Shown here one piece after another: positions 30,093 to 43,579 of a stretch of 64,000 bases of DNA (position 1 is the first letter of the stretch; each line of letters begins with the position of its first letter). The stretch lies in assembly GCA_029204225.1 (NCBI GenBank), contig CM055108.1, positions 5,517,599-5,581,598 on the forward strand, given 5' to 3'. The position numbers were made by a program, and so were the translations under genes. Origin of the DNA: Diphasiastrum complanatum. Taxonomy: Eukaryota > Streptophyta > Lycopodiopsida > Lycopodiales > Lycopodiaceae. The notes under the pieces were generated by a model that was not told where the DNA came from, did not search any database, and saw only the letters and a program-made list of their open reading frames with translations.

Positions 30093-33000
30093 ATGCTTAC
30101 TCCTAGAATGAAATCTAGGGTTGGCTGATAAAGCGATGGCACTTTGATTATCACAAAATATTGTCGTCGGAGCATATTAATTTAGACCAATATCTGAGAG
30201 TAAGTTCCTCAACCAAATTGCTTCCTTTGTAGCTTGAGAGGCTGTGATATACTCTAATTCAGTGGAAGATAGAGCTATCGAAGATTGCTTGTGAATGTTC
30301 CAGAAAATTGGACCATTGTTGAGGAAGAATGTGAATCTGGAAGTAGATTTACGAGTGTCTACATCTCCTGCCCAACTCACATCTGTGTAACCACTGAGGA
30401 ATTGAGTTTGTCATTGCCAACTACTCCATAACAAATGCAAACGTCCATAGTAGCTCGAAGATATCTCATGACTTTGATAAGAGCCTTCCAATGTGCTACA
30501 CCAGGATTAGTCATAAACTGACTGAGAGAGCTGAGTGCAAAAGCTATGTCTGGCCTGGTACAACAGATCATGGCATACATAAGAGATCCTATAATAGAAT
30601 GGTAAGGATACTCACGCATCTGCTACTTCTCGTGAATTGTTTGGGGACACTGGTCCTTTGACAATCTGAGTCCTGGTTCCATTGGCAAGAGAGCTACTTT
30701 GCAATTGACTATATTATATCTGACTAAAATGTTCTAGATGTACCTCTGTTGTGTGATGTAGACCAACTTCTGTTTTCTGTCTTTGTGGATTTGTATACCA
30801 AGGCAGAAATGAGCTTTGCCCAAATTGGTTATGTCGAATTTGGAAGATAGCATTGTCTTAGATTCTTTTATCAAATCGGTATTGTTGCTGAAAAGCAATG
30901 TATCATCCACATATAAAGTGATAATGATAAAAGACTGCTACACTACTTTGAAGTAAACGTTTGAATCTGAAGAGCTAGGTGTGTAGTCGTGATCAATAAG
31001 AAAAGTATTGATCATTTGAAACCATACTTGAGCAGATTGCTTCAAGCCATAAAGTGTCGTATGGAGTTTGCACACATGATTGTGTTTACCCTCGATAATA
31101 TAACCTTCGGGTTGCACCATGTAAATATCTTCTTCGATAACTCCATTGAGATATGCTATCTGTATGTCCATTTGATGTATTTCCAAATCTACTACAGTGG
31201 CAAATGATAGCAAAAGTCGAATAGAAGAATGCTTGACTACTGGACTGAAAGTTTCAGTATAATCGACGTTGTATACCTAAGAAAATTCTCTGATAACAAG
31301 TCATGTCTTTCTTATGTTGATGCTTCCATCTACGTTGTACTTGACTTTGAAAATCCATTTGCAATCAACTATGTTTCTGCTAGTAGGTAATTCGACAATC
31401 GTCCATGTCTGGTTCTTGATAAGAGATGAATACTCTTTATCCATATCTTCTTTTCAGAGATCAGAATAAGGCTGATTGAGTGCCTCTTGGACAAACATTG
31501 AACAAGGTAGGCTGCAGACTCGTCGATATATGGGTGAGGTGGTCTGTTGGTTCTTGAAGATCTTCTGGGTAATAGAGGAAGTTGATTGTTTCTATCATAC
31601 TATAGTTGTTGAACTACAACATCATCATCTTCTGATTCATTGTTGATTCGTTGTTCGTCGAAAGTAGAAGAGCTTGGACCTTCAATGGGAATAGTCCCCT
31701 ACGGAACTGGAAAGTTCAAAGCATCAGGAGAATCTGATAGGTCGGCTACATGGGAACTGCCCTTTCCTTTGAGGTCTTGAAACTGATCTTCTATGAAGAT
31801 AACATCTTGGCTAGTGAATATCATTGACTCGATGGGATCAAACAACTTGTAGGCTTGATTTGAAGTAGTGTAGCTGATGAAAACACATTTGATACTCTGG
31901 AAGTTGAGCTCCTTCTTGATATCATGAGGTATCTATGCAAAAGCAGTACATCCAAAAACTCGTAAGTTTGATAAAGAAGGTTTGGTACCTGTCCAAATTT
32001 CGAATGGTGTTTTGTCTGAGAGGCCTTTAGTAGGACATTTGTTCTGAATATAGGTTGTTGTTGAAACAGCTTCAGCCCAGAAGGACTTCGGAAGTGTCGC
32101 ATGTGATAACATGCACTTTGCCAATTCAACTAAGGTTCTGTTCTTTCTCTCAACAAGACCATTTGACTGAGGTAAATAGGGTAATAAATTGTTGATCAAT
32201 GCCATTGTTGAGGCAATACTCCTTGAATTCATTGGAGATGTATTCTCCCCCGTTATCTGACCTCAGCGCTTTGATTCATTTTCCAGTTTGATTCTCATCA
32301 TGCTCTTTGAATTGTCTGAATTTGATGAAAGCCTCTGACGTCTATTTAATAAAATAAACAACTGTCCTTTTTGAAATGCGTCAACAAAGGTAATAAAATA
32401 CTTTGCATCTAACAATGAAGGAGTTTGCATTGGTCCATATATATCTGTGTGAACAACATCTAGCAGACCTTTTGCCGCATGCATATAGTTTGATCTAAAA
32501 GGAATTCTAGCCTGCTTTCCAAAAATGCAGCTATGGCAGACAGGGAGATCGACCTTACCAGAAGGATAGTCGAGATCAAGGACCATGGATTGTCTCGACA
32601 TGTTCAAAATAGATGCATAATTCACGTGTCCTAAGCGATAATGTCATAGTAATGCTTTATTGACTAGAATAGAGGTTTTCAAGACCTGACTAGACTAAGA
32701 ATAACAATGTGCCAATCTATATAAGTAACATTGCCTCTTGTCGAGTGCAAGGATCTTATTACTCCTATCAATAATTTTGCATTGATCAGATTCGAATTCT
32801 ACCTTATGAACTAAATCTGTAATTCTGCTTACTGATAACAGATTTGTAGAGAATTTAGGAACATATAAGACTTTTGATAATAATTTGAATTGATCGTGCT
32901 GGAATCACAATCTTACAGTACCTTCACCTTCAATAGTGTGAGTACTATTGTCACCAAGATGAACAAATCTCTTCGTGCTATAAGGCGTGTAGGAGTTGAA

Positions 33001-33534
33001 GATCTCACGTTGATTGGTCATATGTTGAGTTGCTCCAAAATCCAGAAACCATGAATCATCCAAAACTGCGCTTTGATCTTTGACCATAAATGCGCCTTCG
33101 TCCACTTCGACCTGGGGAGATGACGAGACTGTGTTTGCTTGTTGATCAGGTTGCTTAGCTGCGTTCTTCGCTTGGAGAATTCAGCAATCCTTGATCTCAT
33201 GGTTATTGTGCTTGCAATACCTGCAAAACATCTTCTTCTTCGACTGTGGATTCAATGATTGTTCTTGACTTTGAGTCGCATTATGATTCGTTGCAGGCTC
33301 TTTGGAGCCTTTTTGCTTCTATCGCTTAGAGCCTTTGTTGACATATAGAGCCCGAGAGGAGGAAGTCGACGAAGTGTCTTGACTTCTTCTATTATCTTCT
33401 TGCAGCAACATAGTGATAACTCTAGTAAGAGTTAAGTCTGAGTGTGTCAATATGATCATCACCCAGTTCTCATATGTGGAGGCAAGCTTGAAAGCAATGT
33501 CATGATTGCGTCTTGATCGTCTATGACAGATCAA
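30093..33534 (-). pseudogene. Decayed copia gag-pol (minus strand)
   Basis: In minus-strand order: Gag mid-part (33534-33319); zinc knuckle CRYCKHNNHEIKDC (about 33230-33180); protease WFLDFGATQHMT with D-F-G in place of D-S-G; pre-integrase CHSCIFGKQARIPF and integrase HTDIYGPMQTPSLLD (32625-32263); integrase YLPQSNGLVERKNRTL (32232-31933); RT QMDIQIAYLNGVIEED and LYGLKQSAQVW (31213-30938), then SLMYAMICCTRPDIAFAL (30619-30377); RNase H SWAGDVDTRKSTSRF and SSIALSSTELEYI, ending near 30093 at NPRFHSRSKH. Many stops and frameshifts are present. The Gag N-terminus and PBS are missing, because the LTR at 33541 joins Gag directly. Confidence 0.92.
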
Positions 33535-33540
33535 ATACTT

Positions 33541-34123
33541 TGTCGCGAAACATACGCGAATCGCTAGACAAATAATTAGTCGTGAAGAACTACAGAAAAT
33601 GCAAACATTCTAAGATGAAGCTGAATGCAATGAAAATGGTATTGATTCAGTATGAAAACGAAACATAAGTAAACGAGTACAATAAGTTGCGGATCGAAGC
33701 CGCATACTCTATGCTATCTCTGAGCGACTAAGATAAAAGTCTGAATTAAGCGTAATGTTGATAAGCAGTAGCGCAATAGCAATCTCTAAAACAACTCTAA
33801 GAAGTGAGCTAGAATGCTCAGGAGTTTTTAAGCTCGCAGGCTTGAAAGAGAGAGCTAACTATTCAAAATGCTTCTTCATTACTTGAAAACTGTATGAATA
33901 AGATCAACTATTTATACTAAGAAATTAGGTCATCAATTGCAATTGCCAGTTGGCTGGTATCCGCTGGCATCCATTCGGTTCCTTGTCATTGATTGCTGAT
34001 AAGCAGTGAAATTGGCCGTAAAACTGCATACTGTAAAAGAATGGAAAAATTCGTAGAACTGGATAAACAACGGATGAAGATTAAACTGATTAGTCGATTG
34101 GTAAGAAAGAGAATAACCCAACA
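33541..34123 (-). repeat. 3'-truncated LTR of the minus-strand copia
   Basis: On the minus strand it starts TGTTGGGTTATTC (34123). Its 33541-33870 part is the reverse complement of the LTR at 24988-25440. The 3' part of the LTR, the PBS and the Gag start are deleted at 33535-33541. The start TGTTGG pairs with the CCAACA terminus seen at 25699, so the family's LTR ends are defined between the two copies. Confidence 0.85.
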
Positions 34124-34129
34124 TAGATC

Positions 34130-34559
34130 ACATTTTATGTTACGATGGAAATGCAATCAGCCCACTCATCCTACGAGGCTACTTCGACTCAGATTGGGGA
34201 GGAACAGTCTCCACTAGAAAATCTACCTCCGGGTTCTGTTTCTATCTGGCAGGGGGGCCGATTTCATGGAATTCAAAAAAGCAGAAATCAATCGTGCTCT
34301 CCTCAACCGAGGCAGAATACATCACAACATGTGAAGCTTCAAAAGAAGCTATATGGATCAGCTTATTACTTCTCGACTTACATCACACTTAGTTTCAGCC
34401 AACTATCGTTTTGTGCGAAAATTTGAGCTGCATTTCACTGTCTCTGAATCCCAAACTTCATGGCAAGTCTAAGTGCTTCCCAAGATCAAGCATCAAAGTC
34501 TTTCAACATGCTAAACTTGACGAAGACACCAAGGCACCAACCGTGACCTTAAGGGGGAC
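34130..34559 (+). pseudogene. copia RNase H fragment
   Basis: The plus strand encodes GYFDSDWGGTVSTRKSTSGF, GPISWNSKKQKSIVLSSTEA and EYITTCEASKEAIWI, the core of copia RNase H. It then decays. AAGGGGGAC at 34551-34559 is a purine tract directly before an LTR start (TGTTGGAAATTAAG). The minus-strand copia LTR ending at 34123 interrupts it on the left, so the minus-strand element probably inserted into this one. Confidence 0.85.
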
Positions 34560-35709
34560 TGTTGGAAATTAAGTCCACAGTCTTCTCCTTGGAATCACAG
34601 AATTTAGACAACCGAACTTTTGGAAGGATGACTCTGTCGGGCTTCCGGCTGATGGATAATGACTAAAGGGTAACCATTCATGTTCTCTTTTCACATTCGA
34701 ATGTCAAGTTCAAGAATTTAAAGATCATTGACGACTTGGCCAGCTTCAACGACTTCAACAACTAAGAATTTTCTACAAGTCTGCAGAAATACATTGCGTC
34801 TACAACAGTCTGCAGAAATGAACTGATTGTCACATAGTTTGCATTTTTCAACTCCCGAAAAATGCGACAATTTTTCAAAAGTGATTTCTTTTCAACTATT
34901 TTGAAGAAGTGAACTTTTTGTCAGCTTTTTCACATTTTTCCAAAATGCGAGAAATGGGAAATGTGACGATTTTGATATCCGTTTCAACGTCTTCGGGTTT
35001 TTCGGCAGAATGCGAAACAAAATACGAAGGGTGTCTATTTCAACGAAATGCGACTCATCGCAAGCTACTGCCAAGGCAAAGGCTGCGTTCTAATACACTG
35101 CAAGCTACCACAAGGAAACCGCAGGAGTCAACCCTGTGCGGTCATTATATGAAGACCAGGGACTGCCAGGAGACCAGACACCACCAGGAAACTGCATTCT
35201 GGCTATTTTGGGCCACATACGGTTGCGATAAGCGCCGTTTTCTCATGCTCCCAAAGCAGAGTTCAAATCTAAGTAATCTACACCTATGTAGATGTCATTG
35301 TACTCTAAATATGTAGAAAAAGTACATGACCAAGTACATAGTTAAAGCTAAACTAGTGTTTTAATTATGGATTAGTTAACGATCCTTGTAAATACAAGGA
35401 TGCAGCTATAAATACATCTTCAGCACGCATCAATCAGAGATGCTCTGTGACGCAAACTTATTCGTCAGAGTGGCATCCAAGTTACATTGACTTTCCGGTT
35501 GTAACATTTTGTGTTGTTCAAGATTTCAGTGTAATATACTAGCAACACATTCCTATTTGTGTCTAACGTAGATGTCAATGTTGTAATTTTGATTACACTT
35601 TACTACTGCATGCTTATGCTTGTTCACACTCTGATCTAAACACAGACGTCCAGGACTCCTTAGTTTCTGATCAGACGACGTCTATCTTTGACGCTTGAGT
35701 TACAACATT
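34560..35709 (+). repeat. copia 3' LTR (right end tentative)
   Basis: Starts TGTTGGAAATTAAG after the purine tract. It shares the phrase CAGTCTGCAGAAATGAACTG and the AAAATGCGA blocks with the LTR at 27511, but the two are clearly diverged. A possible terminus GTTACAACA lies at about 35709. Confidence 0.55.
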
Positions 35710-35871
35710 ATCATACTGCACTATCATACAAAACCCTCAAAATGAACTTCATACTGAAAACCGATTCACAATAGTTCCACAACCTATTTAATCTCTTTGG
35801 TGGATTATACTCATTCATTTGTCTGAGTATGGACTAATTTATCGGTCCTGTTGCGAACGAGAGTAGTTCTG

Positions 35872-37302
<1,431 letters not shown>

Positions 37303-37488
37303 CTCCTCCAACCATTCTTGCTTGTTTCAAAAGGCCTCTTATTTTCTTTGTGTGTGATTGGTTGTGGATGATGAATGCTTGTTTGTTGTTGTTAGTTATG
37401 CTATCACATTCTTGAATAATCATTAGCACTTGCTTTCATCCAACTAATCCACAAAATTGCTGGAAACCGTAGGCCGAACAATTGGGGT

Positions 37489-37500
37489 GCTCTGATACCA
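37489..37500 (-). promoter_or_regulatory. copia PBS, minus strand
   Basis: The plus strand reads GCTCTGATACCA, which on the minus strand is TGGTATCAGAGC, the initiator tRNA-Met PBS. It directly follows, in minus-strand order, the LTR end CTTTCAGCA (37502). Confidence 0.75.
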
Positions 37501-37501
37501 T

Positions 37502-38361
37502 TGCTGAAAGCTGAGCGACCGCGTATGGGCGATGTTTCTGATTGGAACTCGGATGGAGTTGATCTACTGCCTCAGGCCGTGATCAATCATCCTCCAAGTA
37601 GTAGATAGCTATTGCTAGTCTGACAACAGGTTTATGGATAGCAGATAATGTCAAGTGACAGCGGAGATATATCTACTGACAAAAATTAAACAAGTATCAT
37701 AAACATTCAAAAATTGCACATTGAGCAGAAAACATGTAACTCATCCATATTATCAAATCGAGTGTACATCAGAAGTTCTTTCTTGAGGGGCGCTGTCTTT
37801 TTTCCAAATCAGCGCATCTATGTGAGAGAGGTATTCTCTTCTCACAAATAGGACTAGCTACTGCTAGAACTATCTTACTTCCTTGATACGCACCCCACTG
37901 AGTGTTGCGTTTAGGATTCTCTGTATCTGTGTATGTTTTTTTCTCTGATCCAATACATATATCATGCTGGATTAGATTACAAGTCTGATTAGATAAGTTT
38001 AAGCTAAACATCCATTTAAACACGTTTCTGTTAACGTTGCATGGTGACGGTGGACCGTGACAGTTTGAAAAACTTCACGCCCAAGTAGCTGAGGTCCGAT
38101 AGTTCGTCCATGACCCTGGGTTGCATATGGATACTCGAAAGTGTCAGCCCTCTGAGTATGTGGCAAAAAAGCCGAAGGTTGGCTGAAACTTAATCTTGGA
38201 TCATTTTAGACCTACTGTCGCCTTTTATAAAAAATGCAAACTGTGCGAAAAACAGTTCAAATATGCAGACTGTGTAAAAACTAGTTAAAATATGCAGCAG
38301 TCTAAAAAATAGACAAGGAAAAATACTAAGGCTTTAAAAATAAAAACTTAATGTTTATTCA
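37502..38361 (-). repeat. Probable copia LTR, minus strand
   Basis: In minus-strand order an LTR-like stretch starts TGAATAAACATT right after the purine tract AAGAGGGAGC and ends CTTTCAGCA before the PBS. That gives about 860 bp. The terminal repeats are only TG...CA. No second copy is in the window for confirmation. Confidence 0.55.
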
Positions 38362-39640
38362 GCTCCCTCTTAAAGCGTGTATTTTCTTGGTTCTCAAGCT
38401 AGCTCTATACCTTTCGAACATTGCCTTATCCAATGCCTTCGTAAGCATATCAGCTACCATCTCCTTTGTCGGTATGAAGGCAATTTTTAGCTCGTCCTTC
38501 TCAACCAAATCCTTGATCAAGTGATACTCGATGGTGATGTGCTTCAGTTTGGAATGAAACACTAGGCCTTTTGTCAGATGAATAGCAGAGGTGTTGTCCA
38601 TGTGCATGATCAACGGCTCATTTGTGATCTGTCCTAGTCCATCTAGGAACTGTCTGAGCCATTTCAGCTGATTGGCTATTTTGGCTGCATCAACATATTC
38701 TGCCTCATAAAATGATTGGACAGTTATTGTCTGCTTTCTGCTGATTCAGATAACATCCGCACCAGCTTCTATGGTGCATCCTCCTGAGACGCTTTTACTA
38801 TCATCTTTCAGGGATGCCCAACTTGCATCACTGTAGGATTCAAAGTTGAATCCTGCATCTCGATAATAGTATAGGCCATAGTCCTTTGTGTTCTGCAGGT
38901 ATTGCAAGATCCTCTTGGCAATTTCCAGTGTGTTGTCCCTAGATTAATATTGAATTAGCTCAGCCTAAACACCACGTAAGCAATGTTTGGCTGCCTATTG
39001 TCTGCCAAGTACATCAAAGAACCGATAAGCCTTCTATAAGGCTTGTGCTCCATTGCTTGTTGTTCTGCTTCATCTCTGGCACAGTCTTGATCTATCAGCA
39101 CTGTGCCAGGAACCACTAGAGTATATACTCCCTTGCAATCTGTCATGTCAAAGTCATCAAGGATCTTCTGAATGTATCTTGACTGGTGCAGATACAATGT
39201 ACCGGCTTGAAGGCCTCTGCCGATCTGTAAACCCAGGTAGCATTTTGCTTCTCCTAGGTCCGATATTTCGAAGTGCCCATTCACCTACGCAATCATGTTG
39301 TCGCTCCATGATAGAATCAACGTGTCATCTACATAGACACTGATTATGATGATTTCTCCGTTTATGACCTTCACATAAATGTTATAATCAGCCATTAAGG
39401 GCTGGAAGCCTAAGGATCTGAGAGCATGATCCTTTTTCTTGTACCACTACCTGGTAGACTATTTCAATCCATAGATGCTTCTATGCATTCTGCAGGCATA
39501 ATTAGTAAGTGGTTTGCAGGTAAAACCTGGTGGCTGGTCCATGTAGACTACTTCATTGAGCTCGCCATGTAGAAATGATGTCTTCTCATCTACAATGTGG
39601 ATCTTCAGATCATAGGCAACTACATATGCAAATAATATTC
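38359..39640 (-). pseudogene. copia RT-RNase H fragment (minus strand)
   Basis: In minus-strand order: RT from about 39635 (HIVDEKTSFLHGELNEVVYMDQPPGF, given in parts: DEKTSFLHGELNEVVYMDQP), then CRMHRSIYGLK. After frame changes come the catalytic-region remnants, ISDLGEAKCYLGLQIG, YIQKILDDFDMTDCK and PYRRLIGSLMYLADN. RNase H ends with MHMDNTSAIHLTKGLVFH, KHITIEYHLIKD and PTKEMVADMLTKALDK, then stop at 38359-38361. That stop overlaps the presumed LTR start, as in the 9-15 kb element. Upstream of RT is a short repeat-rich stretch (variants of GATAAGTCGG). It belongs to the same family as the fragment at 1285-2030. Confidence 0.88.
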
Positions 39641-39829
39641 CATGATATATCGGACAAGTCGGGTTTCCTCGATATGTTGGTTGAGTCGACAAGTCAAATT
39701 CCTCGATAAGTCGGCCAAGTCGGATAAGTCGAGTGCCATTCTCTTTCATGTCTTCATTAATAGAGTATTTCTGCAGACTGTGCGACAATGCATGTAAACT
39801 TGCAGCGATATGGATGGAACTAGATTAAC

Positions 39830-41240
39830 ATGGAATTTAGGAGAGTAGAGAAGATAATCCAACAGATTCAAGTGAGTGCTAAGTGCATTGGAACAGGTTG
39901 AAGAAGTTTGATCGTCATGGCAAACCAAGGAAGGTTCTTGTTGGAGAGAAATAATAGGCTTACCTTAAGCAATTTAAAGACTCAAAGGGGCAGCAAGGAT
40001 CAGGTTTGACACTCATCTTCAACTATTCTACTTCATGTAGAAGGAGGATCATAACATCTATCTCATTTTTTATGGTGGTGACATGGATTTCACTATGACT
40101 AGTGAAGGGATTTTTGGTGTAATTTAATCTCTTGTGATCTTAATTACATGTTTGAGATGTTGGTTTTATAGAGGTTTGGATCTATAAAAAGTGTTTTTAT
40201 TAGAGGTTATGATATACTTTTAGAAGAACATATGGTTGATCTTTGTTTGCTTCATCAAACCCACATGGAATTTGGCAATTTGGAGCTAAGAAAAGGCATC
40301 AAGATGGAACTCAAAAGCAATGAGGATCTACTTTGCAGTTGTTTGAAGACTTGCGTAAGGGCAAAGGATCAACAAGGAAGTATTCTTATATCCTACTTTA
40401 CTCATATTATCTCATGTTTAAGCAATTTCATGTGAATGTGGGCAAATTGTCAAGATATGATAAAACTACTCACATTGTTCTTCATCATTTTGATGTTGAG
40501 GTTGGACTAGTATTCTTGGCTGGTTTTGCTGATGTAAATGAAGTTAGGGAGTTTCATTATGTCAATCATTCATACATACATTTTCAAGTGTTAAGGATCT
40601 CTTATGGCAAGATGGAGATGGAGGCTCATTCATGGAGTTTCAAGTTGCAAACACTTCAAGTGAAGTGAAATCTGGAGGAGGCATGGAAGCATTTGTTGAT
40701 CACTCACATTTATTGCTTGGTTGTTGCTGTTTTCTAAAGATATCAAAGGTGGAAGCATAGAGGAATCTATTTATTATGATTCTATGTTTTTTTCATGTTG
40801 GTTTCTCATCTTGATATGTAAAATTGATGTAAGAAATAGTGAAACATCCAATATGGACACTATTATCTATATTAATTATGAATGTTTCTATTTTGAGAAT
40901 TAATCATTGAGACAATGAGAAACATATCAAATGTTCTTTCTATTGTTGGAGAACTTTCTGTTTCTATCCTCTTTTCTTATATTTCTTCTCCCTTGATATT
41001 GGTAATTTTAGTGTGGAGAATGCATCTAAACTTGTATGGAATGATTTCACACGTGTGAGGATTGTTGTACAACTGCTATAGTGCAAACTTGGACAATAGG
41101 CAATTGGATTTTATCATTCAATGTGCATTTCTCATGATTTTACCTAGACTAGCATGCTAGAAATGAGATTTTCTACATTGTTGATGTTATGTGATGTGCA
41201 CCCAATTTAGCTAAAGATCATAGATCCATTTATGTCATCA
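39830..41240 (+). mobile_element. Strongly decayed copia relative
   Basis: At 39880-39980 the sequence GCATTGGAACAGGTTGAAG and MANQGRFLLERNNRLTLSN parallels the leader and Gag start of the 9-15 kb element (GCATTGAAGCAGGTTGAAA; LEANDRLTSSN). At 41050-41220, TTTCACACGTGTGA, TTTTCTACATTG and CTAAAGATCAT echo its LTR. The part between (40232-40668, an open frame of about 110 codons) has no recognised domain and is probably noncoding or internally rearranged. Confidence 0.4.
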
Positions 41241-41994
41241 TTGGATCTAATTTTTCACGTAGTGCAATCCCTCTCTTGATGCATATGCATATGTGTTTCA
41301 ACATATCCTTTCCTAGTTTCAAAATGATTTACAACATGCATGCTACAATTTTAACATACCCTAGCTTGGGGATAACTATAGAACCATTTCATTTTTGTTC
41401 GACTATGCCTATGTTTTAATTTTTAAAGCTACATCAACACATGAGGAAAATTATGTTTTTAGGTATTCTTTTGAACTTTTGAGAAGTTTGAAGTTTAAGT
41501 TCCATGGATGGGGAAGAAATATTTCTAGTTGGCAAGGCAAGACAAAAAAAAAAAACACTATAAGCCATGACATGTAAAACCATAATACAATGACCATTGA
41601 AAAGAAGATATTTCCTCCTTGGTATGATGAACTTGACACAAGTATTTAGTAAGCTTACCATGCTCATGTGAGAAGCTCATTGTAGCTTATGTTTACCACT
41701 AGTAATGGTCACTAGAAAGACCAATTTCCTATGTAAAAGTTGAGCATAAATTTTACTTTCATCCAAAATCATAAAATTAGTTTTCCAAACATCATTTTCT
41801 AAGATAAAGGTTCACCAGATTTGTTAAGACTTTTATGTGTAATAGTGATGGATGTCAAAATTCATGTAAATCCTATGATTTACAAATTACTAATAAAGTG
41901 AACTTTGTGGAGGGACTTTTCATATTTTAGCTTGAAATGTTTAAAAAACAGTCCAAAAAAGAAGAAGATAAGGGTGAAGACATTAAAGACACAC
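41241..41994. other. No gene recognised
   Basis: AT-rich sequence. The short frames show no domains. Confidence 0.5.
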
Positions 41995-42180
41995 CTTCAG
42001 GTAATTAAAATTTGCATCCTCAAGCCGATCCTCATGTCGATCTTGATGCTCATGCTGCTTCTCAAGCCTTGTCAATCTTCTAGCTCCCTATTTACTTGAC
42101 TCTCCCTGTCCTAATATGATCTCGTCTTTGATAGTCTCATAGTACCACCTAGGTAACTTTTTGGTAAACAAAGTAAGATG
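41995..42180 (-). pseudogene. copia pol linker fragment
   Basis: About 170 bp nearly match 48218-48385 in the same orientation (ATCCTCATGTCGATCTTGAT, CTTCTCAAGCCTTG, GACTCTCCCTGTCCTAA). That region is the integrase-RT linker of the copia in ATG18 intron 1. Nothing else of the element is present here. Confidence 0.8.
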
Positions 42181-42671
42181 ATTGGGCCAATACTCTTAAG
42201 GTCTCCCTATGATACATGGGATAATGGGCTTGTTTCCAAATTGTGGTCAAGGGGTGTGACTAGCAAGCGAATTTTAGTTTAAGACACATGACCTTGTAAT
42301 TGTGAATTCTTCACATCTATGAAAGCAACTAGTAAAATTATGTCATTATAAAATAAGATCATCATTTCTCACTCATTCTGTCGATCATACATGCAAATTT
42401 CTGTACAATCATGCAAATAGTTTGTTGTTTGGATAATCTTATTTGCAACTTGAACACTAATCTAACTTTTGAGTTGATCTGAAAACCACTACCATATATT
42501 TAGCATTGCCATAATAATAGTAAGCCATTGTGATGATTTGCTAAAGTCGAAGCATCACTCCTAGGTGAGTTTGAGCACTATAATTTGAGCACTATAATGA
42601 GTTCTAATTTTATTTTTTTGACTATTTTAGAAGGCAATCTTTGTTTTTTATCCCCTCACCATTTTTTGGTT

Positions 42672-42693
42672 CCCCCCCCCCCCCCCCCCCCTT
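42672..42693. repeat. C22 homopolymer
   Basis: Twenty-two consecutive C, flanked by GGTT and TTGC. Confidence 0.95.
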
Positions 42694-42844
42694 GCATAAA
42701 AGCTTCTCATGATTTATGGATCACCTTGTTATACTATGGCACGTACTGATTCCAAAAAAAAATTAGAACAAGGAAGCCAATTTTAGATTGCAATGTATTG
42801 TTGACTCAAGACTTTATTTAGTCAAAAGAGAGAATGCTAGATTT

Positions 42845-42847
<3 letters not shown>

Positions 42848-42892
<45 letters not shown>
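42848..42892. repeat. (CT)n microsatellite, 45 bp
   Basis: A CT run ending CTCGGAGAGAC, about 0.75 kb upstream of the ATG18 coding region. Confidence 0.97.
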
Positions 42893-42895
<3 letters not shown>

Positions 42896-43254
42896 GAGAC
42901 AATGAAAGAAAAAACACCAGATTCTCTACCTCACACATGGGGGATGGGTTGCCAAAAATGGCTCTCCCCTTATCTATGGAAGATGCCACTATGACGATCG
43001 ATAGGGTGCATATTTGTACCGTATGCCTCGCAACTTGCATGACTCAACATATAGTTAGAGACATATAGATATGTGTCATCAGCATGATGAATAAGGTACA
43101 AATTCATATTGTAAGCCTACATGCTCTTGAACTTAATAAAAAGTCATCGCAATGGTTGCCTAGGTTGCAAATTCCAAATTTAAAGAGTGGTATGCTAACT
43201 CCCTTTTTTGAATGCCCAAATCGAGATAGCAAAATGATAAAGCTTTCTATTTTC

Positions 43255-43579
43255 ATGCTCAGATTGTTTTTATTTTATTTTTATAACATAAGGAAGCGCG
43301 TTCACACTGCACACTTCATCCTGAAGCTTTCTCCCTTGCTCTTGTTGTTTCGAACTCTATCCGATCCGCTCTCTCTCTAACCCTTTTTCTGCTTCAATCT
43401 CCCTCGCCCTCGCACATTGGATGCGATCTTTGCTTCTGCCCTGAAACGGCATCAACCCTCCTGCGCCTTTTGCGAAGATCGAGCTCCGCCATCGCTTCAT
43501 CAGCGCACTGTGGATTTTTTTTTTTGTTTCTTGCCAGAAAGAAAGAAAGATTTGCAGTTGGCGTGTGTTTTTTCTTTGT
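43255..43579 (+). promoter_or_regulatory. ATG18 core promoter and 5' leader
   Basis: A TATA-like TTTTTATAAC occurs near 43275-43285. Pyrimidine patches typical of plant core promoters and leaders follow (GCTCTCTCTCTAACCC at 43368-43383; CTTCAATCTCCCTCG near 43392). Base composition rises from AT-rich to GC-rich here, as expected at a plant gene start. The transcription start is not determined. Confidence 0.4.

Noticed and set aside
40333-40668. 111-codon frame between decayed copia leader and LTR-like sequence
   Set aside because: No domain, and it sits inside a probable decayed element. Retained only as part of that region.
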